Shown here piece by piece: positions 45,750 to 56,119 of a stretch of 64,000 nt of DNA (positions are counted from its first letter, which is position 1; each line of letters opens with the position of its first letter). The translations under genes and the position numbers were made by a program. The notes beneath the pieces are model-generated. The model was not told where the DNA came from. It saw only the letters and a program-made list of their open reading frames with translations, and ran no database searches. The stretch is from Gnetum montanum. Its lineage: Eukaryota; Streptophyta; Gnetopsida; Gnetales; Gnetaceae. The stretch spans positions 262,784 through 326,783 of the forward strand of contig MNCI01014538.1 in the NCBI GenBank assembly GCA_015680685.1, read 5' to 3'.

Positions 45750-48114
45750 TCTAAACCACTCGGTTGAGGAACCAGTTATAGGTTAATGGCTTTGGTGGTA
45801 TTGCATTATTGTAGTTGAGCTGGAACTTCACCCTACATAGATGGAGTAGGTGGTAGCTATGTGGAGGAAGGAGGAAGATGTGTGGGAACAGGAGAGGGAT
45901 AAGGGTAAAAAGTGGTATCCCTTCTTGTATATGGAGAATGAGTTCAATAATAATTAGAAGGGTGGTAGTGATATTGGAAAGTAGAAACATGACTTGAAGA
46001 GTCATGTGGAGACAAGGGTTGCTAAATATAGTACCCATATGGATTAGGTTATCTATAAGGGTATTACTGCCATAGTGGTGCTAACTCCCATGATTGTGGT
46101 TATTGCCATTATTGATATTGTTCATATGGTTGCGGTGGAGTTCCACTTGAATAATACTATTGTGGCTGGTGGAACTACCTAGAACTATCTTAAGGATAAG
46201 GCAATATTCTGAATATTTTCCTTTGTGCTAGTTATGGATTCAAGGCATACACCCCAGATTCCTATAAGTGAGAGATGATAGGATAACATCCCTTAGGATG
46301 TTCATAAAGGTAGATGTCACATCCACCATCATTATCTGAGTCAGTTTCCATCACTTCCTTAATTACAGTAATCTTACCCTTACCTCTTTGCATGTCACAT
46401 TCAACTTCCTTGCGCTTCTTGTGCTCACGATCACTACCTTGTTCTTTGGGCTTTTCAGTAATTTTTAGGATAGCTTGAAATCTACTATCCATGAATTCCC
46501 ATAACTAATCAACCTTGGCCATAATTTCAAATTGAAATTTTTTGATTCGCCACCCCATCAAGTGATTATTCATCCTCACTATCATAGAATCAAACCTCCC
46601 TCTTACAAATGGAAGGATCACGGTTATACTCTTCTACACTTTCTCGTTTTCTTAATTCACCTTCTTTAGCTACCTACTTAATCCTTTGAATTTGATGGGT
46701 ACTTAATTCTGATAGTCACCCTTGGGCATAGATGCCAAGGGTTCTCCTCATTTCTAATCAAAGCCCATCTACAATGTGGCGAAGTTGGTTCAATTGAGAG
46801 TAACCATGGCAAAGAAATTATGCACTAAGGAGTAGTATTGGCCTATGGTGGCATCCAAGGGTTTGTGTGTTCCTTATTTCCATCCTTGTATTTACCTCCT
46901 CAAGTTGGACACTTGGGAGTACATTTGATATTTATCATTGAATAATTCAAGCATTGTACTCCATCATCTGATAGATTCAAGTTCTAAGGATCGGTACTAT
47001 TTTTTTGCTTCTTTAATGAGTGTCCTTGGAAACAACTTGAGTTTTTGCCACTCATTTTCTATATTCTGCAAGGCACATGCATCTTGAAAATCTTGGAGGT
47101 GGTTCTATGGATCTAAGTTGTATCCCTCTTTGAATCAAGGAATATTTTTCATGTTTAGTATTTTGATCCAACTATATTTTACATGTCTTGTGGAAATTCT
47201 CATTGCCTCTGCAATGTTTAGCATACTTTGAGTAACAAGCAAAGGCTCATTGAAGTCATGATTCTAGTGCCTACGATGCCCTTTACTATCCCTTTGTTCA
47301 TGGTGTCACGTCTCTCTTGAATGCATGTGCCTCTAGTCTTGACTTGCCTGATGGTCCCTTCTATCATTTTGGTCTTGTCGATCACCTCTATCATGGTCAC
47401 ATCCCTTGCAATTGTAATCGGAGCCAGAAGAAGAAGATGATGATGATGAAGGTGAGGAGGAAGGAGAACTATCACCATCACAGTGCCTACTACCTTCTCT
47501 TTGGTGTTCATGGCCACAATCATGATCTTGTTTCTTGTTCACATACTTACCTTGACTTGCCTCTTTGGATCCTCCTTTATCATTAAATCCATTCTTGCCA
47601 AAGCCAAGATTGTGAATTGTGGATTGCAAGTTTTGGTTTTGACCTCCTTCACCAAAGTCAAAGAGAGGAATTTCACTAAATGGAAAACGTCTGGAGAAGA
47701 GTTCTCCATCATCTTTTTGGTATAGCAAGAATAGGGAATCATTGAACTAGTTTCCCTTCATAGATTCATAGTGTTGTTCTAGTTGCCAATCCTTGAGACA
47801 CTATGCCTCAATGGGATGATAATCCCTAGCATCACTATCCTGCACAACGTACTTAGTATAAATGATGTTCATGATGTATTTTGATCCAATCGTATCAGTG
47901 TTTGTTGGAGCATTATAGGAATAGACCGATCAAGCAGCAACATGATGTTACCCTCCATGTCATGCCACTATAATTGTTCATCTTGGTGTAGGATGAAGGT
48001 AAAATTTGGTACATACTCATCAGGATGAGCATATACCACTTTGTATTATTGAGGCACTTGTTGAGTTACTTCATTAGACTTGGGTTAAGAATCACTTTTG
48101 TGAGAAGAAGACAT
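45750..48114 (-). pseudogene. gag: gag of G (broken)
   Basis: ATG at 48114 (MSSSHKSDS); Ser/Asp/His-rich linker at 47728-47333; Retrotrans_gag domain at about 47180-46690 (HLQDFQDACALQNIENEWQK and LKLFPRTLIKEAK readable); acidic region with GCDIYLYEHPKG at 46320, where the second Cys of the knuckle is Tyr. Tail to about 45750 rich in Pro, His and Tyr. Same architecture as B and C. Confidence 0.83.
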
Positions 48115-48256
48115 TTTATGTTAGAAAATAAGAATGTAGTGTGCTTCTTTAAAATTATTGTAGTAATTTGAAAGTATGATATGACTCTAAGGTTCATTTC
48201 AATGATTTTGAATAATTTTTCACTAGTCCTAGGCAGTGCACATAACAACTAAAAGG

Positions 48257-48274
48257 TCCCTAGCAATTATGTTA
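48257..48274 (-). other. Primer binding site of G (decayed)
   Basis: TAACATAATTGCTAGGGA on the minus strand aligns with TGGCGCCGTTGCCGGGGA; the changes are G-to-A and C-to-T, or consistent with two steps. Confidence 0.65.
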
Positions 48275-48275
48275 A

Positions 48276-49114
48276 TGATGAGTAGCAAGGTATCCCTACG
48301 CCCAACCATATGAATTATAAGCATTCACATGTGATTTGGTTGAATTCCGTAGATCTTAAGTTCTTAAGTACATTGGTTCAAGGAAGTGAAATCTAATTGA
48401 AATGATCATTGTCTTCTTAGTTTTACTCGTGATATGGTTAAGTGTAACTAAGGTATATGATTTTTATCATTTTATATTTTATAAGTTTAATTGCTTAAAA
48501 CTAGAATCAAAGATAGAGTAATTTAAGATCTAATTCATCTACTGCCTAGCTACCCTAATATAAGTACTCGTTCCCACTTTCTGGATGCATCTTGAATGCA
48601 TATAGTGCTGCTAGGTTACCAAACGTTAAGCGTTTCTAGGATACCAAGTGCTACACGTATGCTCAAAGTGGTCATGCTTTTGTTCGTTAACAACTAAAGA
48701 TTAATTACTTAGTTAAACTGCATTAAAGTACAGTGGAATAATAAGTGCATTAAAGAAAACATTAATCTATTCTCAGTGCTTCAAAAATTATCAAAAGGGC
48801 TCGTCTTTATTTTTATTACACTACTGTTCTTAGGTACATCAGTGCTCAAAAAAAGATCCATACACACTCAGACTCCTGCTATGAGCACTTAGAAAATATT
48901 CTAACTCTAGATAAAATAAACTACAAGAGCTTTACTATGCTATGACAAAAACTGATCTGAAATTGTGTGCCCAAGAAATATATTTATAGGTTGGCATATA
49001 CCCCTCAATATTAAATAATCAACATTGCATCTTGAGGTCTGATATTAGGTATCTAATATCGAGGCTCCAATATCATATATCCAATATTGAAGTGTGTTAT
49101 AACACAATTCATAA
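48276..49114 (-). repeat. 5' LTR of G (839 bp)
   Basis: Plus strand TGATGAGTAGCAAGG to ATTCATAA, followed by AATAG. Collinear with 26922-27748; the two differ noticeably, so G is old. Confidence 0.87.
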
Positions 49115-49119
49115 AATAG

Positions 49120-49257
49120 TGATGATAGTAATGTAATCCTATGATTTAACCAAGAATATTAGAGCTAATTCATTGAAACATATATGACATTATTAAAGAA
49201 TTAATCATATGCATTAAATTAAATAGCTAAATTTTTGCAAATTCTTAGGTTGTGACA
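49120..49257 (-). repeat. 3' LTR of H, segment right of G
   Basis: Completes the LTR broken by G: CCAAGAATATTAGAGC and TTCTTAGGTTGTGACA match 52097-52206 of the solo LTR. Its right edge TGTGACA is the LTR start TGTCACA on the minus strand. Confidence 0.83.
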
Positions 49258-49433
49258 TCCCCTCCTCCAAAAACTTTCCTCTTGGAAAATGTGAGGAAAT
49301 TTTGTTATCATATTTACCTTAGTTTTCCAAGTTGCCTTTTGATTTCCATGTCATTCCCAAAGAATTTTTACCATAGGAGTTACTTTATTCTGAAATTGTC
49401 TTCCATTTCTATCTATGATTATGATGGGGTATT
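49258..49433 (-). pseudogene. C-terminal end of H pol and polypurine tract
   Basis: Minus strand reads QFQNKVTPMVKILWE, then QKATWKTKVNM, then KFPHIFQ, the usual last residues of Del/Tekay pol (NK..P.VKVLW..H...EATWE...M...YPHLF), a chromodomain-type end. GGAGGAGGGGA at 49258-49268 is the polypurine tract and abuts the LTR start. The last five bases GTATT are the duplication made by the solo LTR. Confidence 0.78.
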
Positions 49434-52206
49434 TGTAATAGTTCTATTAATTATTTATAAAATATCCTATAAACAGTTAATCGAGATGCTATGAAACCCC
49501 AAAGATCTAGATTTGACCTTAATTTATAAACTCAAATGGAAGTGGTAAAATAGATAAAATTTATTAATTAGAATCATAAATACAATATATCAGTATAGCA
49601 TAGTAAAATTTTATAATACCCATATATATAATTAAATAAAATTTATTTAGTGAAAATTTGAAATTTATGTAGCCACAAAAAGAATGCTATCTAAAAGTTC
49701 CACTAGTTGCATCATAAAATGGTGTGTAAACAACGATCCCAACTACCCTTGTTTTGCCTTAATTAGACATCAAGAAATAAAGTTATTTGCATTTTAAATT
49801 TACTAAATTAAATTATAAAATATTATATATAATAAATAATATTAAAATTTCCTGAACATATAGCACATGCTGAAATGAAAATTCATATCTATTGTACTTT
49901 ATTATTTATTCACAAAAATAGGTACATGGATCAAATAGTGTACAAGGTTTCTTATTCACAAAAATACAAAATATATAGAATTTTTTTTTCACCCTATGTT
50001 CCTCTTCTAAAGTTTCCATGCCTACTCTAGGTTCTCTGCATCAAAAATGTAAGAGGAGCTAGAAATCCTGAAATAAGAAAGGCCATTTATTTCCTTCTTT
50101 ATGGAGCATAAAGTTTATGGGCCAGAAGTCTTAGCTTACAAGCTAGAAAGAGGTTTCCTATAAAATATTCAAAAATGTTTTCTAGTCTAGAAATGTGACA
50201 AATTTTCCAAGAATTTAAAAGAAATACAAATATCCAAGGAAATCAAGAAAACAAAAAAAATGTATATTTTATTCCGGCATCTCTAAACCAAAGGAATATA
50301 CCTACAAATCTTAGAATAACCTCACTACTATAATTGAATTATCCTTGTCATCCTAAACAAGTCACTCATGGCTGGCTCTTGGCAATAGCCTCACTACTAA
50401 CATCCTTAATGGTTGAGGCACATGTATCATTAGAAGGATAAGCCTTTACTATGCCTCACCCCACACCACTTAACTCAATTTCTTAGTGTTAATTGCTTAG
50501 TGTCTCAACTAAATCCATAGCCTCACATGAACTTAGGAATCAAAATCCAAGGTAGGAAATCTATTTAACAACCCTTGTTCCCATGGGGTGGATCCCACTA
50601 AAGAATACTCTACTAAGAAAAATTAGTCCCATAAATATTATTATTTTATTCCAAAAGTTCAAAGGGTGTCTAAAATGGACAAAAATCCATAAAAGCTCAA
50701 ATTCCACAAAATTCTTGCAAAATCGTGTTTATGTCATGAGCATATCCCAAATATTCATAAAATATCTAGGGGCAAGTTGGACATAATTTTTAAACTTTTC
50801 TAAAAGACAGAAAATTGTATGAACAAGATTAAAATATTATTTTTTTAAAAAGGCCCAAGATTACAAAAATTTGATAGAATCTTGGCATAATAATTAAAAT
50901 TGTAGAACAATAATAGAAGATCAAGGAGCAAAGAGGAGAAATAGAAAATCCATAATAATATGGAGTAGCCATATGAAAAGAAAGTAAAATAAACTTCCTT
51001 TCTTGTGTTGGCAGGGCTTCCAAAATTTTCTTGTTTCTTCCTTTTCTGCCTAATGTTCTCAATTAATCTTTGCTTTACTTAACCCATCACATCTGAAACC
51101 ATTCTCCAAACTGATCTTAAATCAACTTCAAAACAAAGAAGAAAAAGGAAAAGGCATCTTTTGGAAAAAAACATGATGAAGGAAGCAAAGGAGAAAAAGT
51201 TATATAATTTTTATGTAAGCTTATAAGGTTATATTCTTTTTACCCTTTTCAAAACCACCTTACGTGAGCCAATGTTGACTTTTTTAAATTTTGATTTTTA
51301 ATTTAAATTTATTTTTACAATCATTTCCATAAGTTTATTTTAAATTTTTCTCCTTCCATTAATGTTCCTAAGACTTAACACTTGTAACATGCATATTGGG
51401 ACTCCAAATCCAATTTTGTTTGAACTTATCAAATGCTCTACCTCATCATATGCTGAAATCTCACCTAAGCTTTACTTATCATAGTCACTTAGTTAAAATG
51501 CCAAAACTTTTATGGTATTTTAGCAAACTAGAAAATGTGATATCTTGAAAACTGTAACTTTGTTTCTAATGAACCAAGGATCAAATCTATATTTTTGAAC
51601 ATTCCAAATACATTGGTAAGGTCAAATTTTAAGTAAGACATCATCCTAAGATACTTCCTTAAGAAAGCCGATTTATACAATATTTAATTATAATTAAAAA
51701 TGAATTCCAAATCCTTATTTAATGACACAAGGTAACAAGGGATATGGGTTGGTTGAGGTCAAGATCCATGATTTCTCCATGAACAAAATATTATATAATC
51801 ACATGTGCATAATGAAAATTAAAGATGCATAACTAGATGTAGATCATTAAGCATAAATGTGCATAAAGAAATAAATATGCATAGTCAAATACTTATAGCG
51901 GCATGATAATTGACAAAAGAAAAACTTCCTAGGGTTATTAGATTTCAACATTTAATCATAAAATGTAAAGTAAATCTATGATTAGCCTCCAACACTAATA
52001 AGATAAGGAATACAAAAATTTAACAAAATATCCTAGCAAGCATATTGCATCTATTTATGTAGAAAACTAGTAACAACAACAATAATCCTATAGACTAACC
52101 AAGAATATTAAAGCCAATTTATTAAAACACATCTTTCAATATTAAAGAATTAATCATATGCATTAAATTAAATAACTAAACCTTGGCACATTCTTAGGTT
52201 GTGATA
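49434..52206 (-). repeat. Solo LTR of the H family (2773 bp) inside H pol
   Basis: Plus strand TGTAATAG to TTGTGATA, collinear with the H 3' LTR. Perfect GTATT duplication (49429-49433 and 52207-52211). Pol text continues on both sides (QPN at 52211 onward, QFQNKVTP on the left), so this is an insertion, later reduced to one LTR. Confidence 0.88.
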
Positions 52207-53290
52207 GTATTTGAGTAAGTAATATTTGGTTGTGTATTTATTTCTTCCCATTGTATAACATGGCTTTCATCTAGAGCATACTTCTTTAGAAGAGAGAAAT
52301 TGAAGATATCATGGATTCTTCCTAAAATTGGTGGTGAAGCTAATTGATATGCTACTTTTTCAATTTTTCTAACTATTTCAAATGGACACACATATCTCAA
52401 AGCTCATTAACCCTTCTATCCAAATCTCTTCAGTCATTTCATTAGAGATACCTTTAAGAATACATAATCACCAACTTGAAATTACAGTGGTCTCTTTCTT
52501 AAGTTAGTATACTTGATGTATCTATCCTAAGTAGCCTTAATACACCCTTGGATTGTGCAAACCTCCTTTGTGGTTTGATCAACCAAGTTAGTGCTTAACT
52601 GTGTAATATCTTCTATGGTAGTCCAAAAAATAGGCAATCAACATGGTTTTTTGTAAAGTATCTCATAAGGAGTAGCTTTAATACTTGCCTAATAATTGTT
52701 ATTATATGCAGATTCTACTAAAGGCAATATTTCATCCCAATATTTCTTATATTAAAGCATGCAAGCCCAAAGCATATCTTCCAAACTTTGAATTACTCAC
52801 TTTCTTTGTCCATCTATTTGAGGATGATAAGTAGAACTTATATTTAATTTAGTACCTAGATCTACTTGAAATGCCCACCAAAATCTTGACATAAACTTAA
52901 GATCTCTATCAAATATTATTTTAACTAGAATCCCATGTATTATGACAATCTCCTTAATAAATAACTTAGCAATATCCTTAGCACTCGGAATGGAGTGGGT
53001 AGCAAGAAAATGAGAAAATTTTGGTAATAAATCTACCACTATTAGCATAGCATCATGTCTCTTTCTTGTCTTTGGTAATCCTAAAATAAAGTCCATGCTA
53101 ATAACCTACAACTTCCATTGTGGTATGTCATGAACATGAAGTAATCCTCCTAATTTCTGATCTTCTTTAACTTGTTGACAAATTAAACATTTAGAAATAA
53201 ATTTAGCTATCTCTTGTCTCATTGTAGACTACCAATATTGTCTTTTCAAGATTTCAAATTCTTTATCACCCCCATGATGCATCTGATATT
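52207..53290 (-). pseudogene. int: Integrase and C-terminal region of H (broken)
   Basis: Minus strand: CLICQQVKED (zinc part), then MDFILGLPKTRKRHDAMLIV with the first catalytic Asp, IIFDRDLKFMSRFW with the second, STYHPQIDGQ where the third (Glu) is altered, then the C-terminal region with PFEIVRKIEKVAYQLA, IHDIFNFSLLKKY and SHVIQWEEI. MDF(V/I)LGLP with VGPFEIL...VAYRLALPP is characteristic of Del/Tekay-like chromoviruses. Several stops. Confidence 0.85.
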
Positions 53291-54293
53291 TTTTGGTATG
53301 AGCCTTTTCTAGTAGTTTCTGTCTTATTACTTTGGGTACATATAATATGCCTTGATATCTTAACTCACCATTATCTCCTTTTAGTAAATAATCAAAGGAA
53401 ATTTAATCTAGTTTTTAATTCTTTTCTTAGCACCATATATCTAACCTTTATTCTTCAATAATCTCATCTGTTCAACTTAATGACAGGATTAGGCTATTTA
53501 TCCTTCTTGTTTTTCTACTAAGTGCATTTTCTATGACATTTTCTTTTCTAGTATGATACTTAATATGAAAATCAAAGTCTACAAGTAGTTCAATCCATCT
53601 TATTTACCACAAATTTAATTGTGGTTGAGTCATAAGATATTATAAACTCTTATGATTTGTCCACAAGGTTAGTTTTTCTCTAAACAAATAATGTTTCCAT
53701 ATCTTTAGTGCAAAAATAATAGATACTATCTCCATGTTATGCTCAGGATATATAACTTCATGGTTCCTTAATTATTGAGAAGCATAGGTGATGACATGTC
53801 CTTCTTGCATGAAGATGCATCCTAATCCTTCATTTGAAGTATCAATATGCACATCTAATTGTTTACCTAGAATTGGTGTTACTAAAATAGGAGCTAATGT
53901 GAGCTATTTCTTTAATTCTAAAAATTCTTGTTTACATTTTTCTATTTATTTAAATGATTAATCCTTCATTAATAACTTAGTTAAAGAAGATGTAATTCTA
54001 GCAAAATCCTTAACAAACCTTTGATAGTAACTACCTAAACCCAAGAAATTGCTTACTTCTATTACAATACTAGGCCTTGGCCATTCCAAAATTACTTGAG
54101 TTCTTATTGGATTAATTGTTGTCCCTGATTTTGACACTATATGACCAAGAAATTTTACTTCCTTTTGTCAAAATGAACACTTAGAGGGTTGGGCATATAA
54201 CTGATTTTTCCTCAAAAGTTGTAATAATTTCCTCAAGTGTTTTGCATGTTCATCCTCACTTTTAAAACATACTAAAATATCATCAATACATAC
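53291..54293 (-). pseudogene. rt: RT (3' part) and RNase H of H (broken)
   Basis: The frame begins at VCIDDILVC (54293 down), the RT active-site loop, followed by HAKHLRKLLQLLRKNQLYAQ and PSKCSF. RNase H follows at about 53850-53560 (DTSNEGLGCIFMQEGHVITY, YPEHNMEIVSIIFALKIWKH). RT upstream of IDD is cut off by the insertion of D at CATAC. Confidence 0.83.
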
Positions 54294-54678
54294 TGATGAG
54301 TCATGAATTATTGGTTGCGATATTGCACCCATGATATCGTGTACGCGATAGCACATACGTGATATCACAACCTAGATGCGATATCGCATACACGATATCG
54401 CAGCATGTCTACTCATCTATAAATAAGAGGTAGGTAGATTTGGTAGGCAATTTGGAAGTTTTTGGTTTTTAAGTTTGATAGTTTTTAGTATTAAGGTAGG
54501 GACTTTTTGTCAGTTTCTCCTCTCAACCTTTTCTCCCAGTGCATGCCCGCACTATGGTGATTGTAACTGTACAACATCCTTATTCGAGTGTGAAGTACTT
54601 GGACAAGCACATGACTAGCAATAAAGATCGAGATTACTTCATCATTGCAGCATCCACTTAGCTTAATCATTTAATTGT
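54294..54678 (+). repeat. 5' LTR of D, first segment (family-2 type)
   Basis: TGATGAGTCATGAATTATTGG start as in E2; GATATCG modules at 54316-54405; TATAAATAAG near 54419; CTCCCAGTGCATGC and AATAAAGATCGAG follow. Ends ATTGT, the duplication of the solo LTR; resumes at 55486. Confidence 0.85.
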
Positions 54679-55480
54679 TGATGGGACACGATATTGCATG
54701 GGCCGCGATATCGCGTACACGATGTCGCATCTACCACGATATCGCGTACACGATGTATTGTACGCGATATCGCAGCGTGCTGCCAAATCTATAAATAAGA
54801 GGTGGCTCTCCCTTGTTTTTCCATCTAGATCTAGACCCTTAGCGAAACTTTAACAGTTTTACCTCTCCAAAGATAGAATAATTTCCATGTGCTCATAATA
54901 GGAGTCCCAAAGTGAACGGATCTTTATTCAAGCAAATATTGTACCTGAGCACAAGTTTGTGTACGGAAATAAAGACGAACTTTTGGATAAACCTTGTAGT
55001 GCATGGACTAAGCTAATTAGGACTTTAATTATTGATAATTTTTTAAATGATTTATTAGTTAATTAATCTCTCTCAACCCTCAACACTCCTAGTTAAGTAC
55101 ATTCAATACGATCGCTCCCAGTAATGAATAGCGTTTGGTAATCCCAGCAGTTTACATTGGTTCAGGGTGTGAATAGCAAGTGGGAACGGATACTGATGCT
55201 AAGCATTAGAACTTAGTTAGTTAAAGTTAGTTACTTAGTCTCTTCATCCTTTCCCTCATTAGCATAGGAGATGAAACATAAAAGATATAAAAATCACATA
55301 CTGCAAACTTACTTAACCATACAACCGTGACAAATAAAAGTAAGTCTGAGAAGACAACGAATGATTAACCTTAAGTATTCCATAAGGCGTGTAGGCACTT
55401 AGTCTGCAAAGTTCGACCGGATCGTGCATGTAATACTCGTATTCGTATGGTTGAGTGTAGGGGTACCTCGCCACTCATCA
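54679..55480 (+). repeat. Solo family-1 LTR (802 bp)
   Basis: TGATGGGACACGATATTGC to CCACTCATCA with perfect ATTGT duplication (54674-54678 and 55481-55485). Carries five to six palindrome modules and a TATAAATAAG box near 54793. Very like the front part of the LTR at 60091. Confidence 0.93.
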
Positions 55481-55485
55481 ATTGT

Positions 55486-55978
55486 TGTTGTTATTTATTG
55501 CTTTCTTAGTTAATATCTCTCTACCCTTATCTCCCAGTAATGCAAAATGAGTACGACTTAATCACAAGAATTTAAGTGTGACTACTTGGTAGCCCAGTAG
55601 CGTTCCTAAGCCATGTGCTCGGTAATCCCTATGGTAGTTGTGCATAAGGTCCAAGATGTGTATAGATGATTAAGGAATGGATGCTCATCACACTTAGGCT
55701 AGTTTAGATTCTCTCTCTCTCTCTCTCTCCTAGTTTAGTTGATATTATTTTCCATCATACCCAGGAGTAGCATTAGTATAGGAACACATCATACACCTCA
55801 CTCTAGACTAAACCATATGTGACCAAGTTAATACTAGTCTAGGTGAGAAGATAGCGACCTACGATCTACGAGTAACTATCTAGATACCACAACTAGTCTG
55901 TCTGCGAAGTTCGACCGAATCGCACGTGAAATGCTCGTATTCGTATGGTTGAGTGTAGGGGTACCTCGCCACTCATCG
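55486..55978 (+). repeat. 5' LTR of D, second segment
   Basis: Continues the family-2 LTR after the solo LTR, with a CT microsatellite at 55712-55730, the GGAACACATCATACACCTCA block, and the end CCACTCATCG (one transition from CATCA), then the PBS. Confidence 0.85.
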
Positions 55979-55979
55979 T

Positions 55980-55997
55980 TGGCGTTGTTGTCGAGGA
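55980..55997 (+). other. Primer binding site of D
   Basis: TGGCGTTGTTGTCGAGGA follows the LTR after one base. Confidence 0.8.
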
Positions 55998-56119
55998 CGG
56001 TGCTAGTTATCTAGATTAGTTATATCATACAAGGTCGTTGTATATGAATTAACGATATATCCTTTAGGAAGAAATAATTACAAAAATTCACATACAAATT
56101 CACACACAATTGCACAACC

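Larger units (their letters stand above)
26922..49114 (-). mobile_element. Element G: family-1 Athila-like element with full pol, host of E1 and E2
   Basis: LTRs are 26922-27748 (3') and 48276-49114 (5'), with a perfect AATAG duplication (26917-26921 and 49115-49119). Without the E1 insertion it is about 10 kb. On the minus strand the order is PBS, gag, protease, RT, RNase H, integrase, then a non-coding 3' region collinear with B and C. Every domain has stops, so it is dead. It is the only copy here with RT-integrase and so represents the autonomous type for family 1. Confidence 0.9.
23886..54293 (-). mobile_element. Element H: 3' half of a chromovirus-like Ty3/gypsy element, heavily nested
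   Basis: Read on the minus strand: RT (from the IDD motif), RNase H, integrase and C-terminal region (54293 down to 52207), the end of pol plus polypurine tract (49433-49258), then the 3' LTR (49257-49120 and 26921-23886). It is broken by a solo LTR (49434-52206), by G and its passengers (26922-49119), and on the 5' side by D at 54294. The 5' LTR, gag, protease and first half of RT are not in the window. Protein text resembles Del/Tekay chromoviruses. Confidence 0.8.

Noticed and set aside
47218-47586. Frames overlapping the Ser-rich linker of G gag in other phases
   Set aside because: The gag phase (47728-47333) matches B and C; the others do not.
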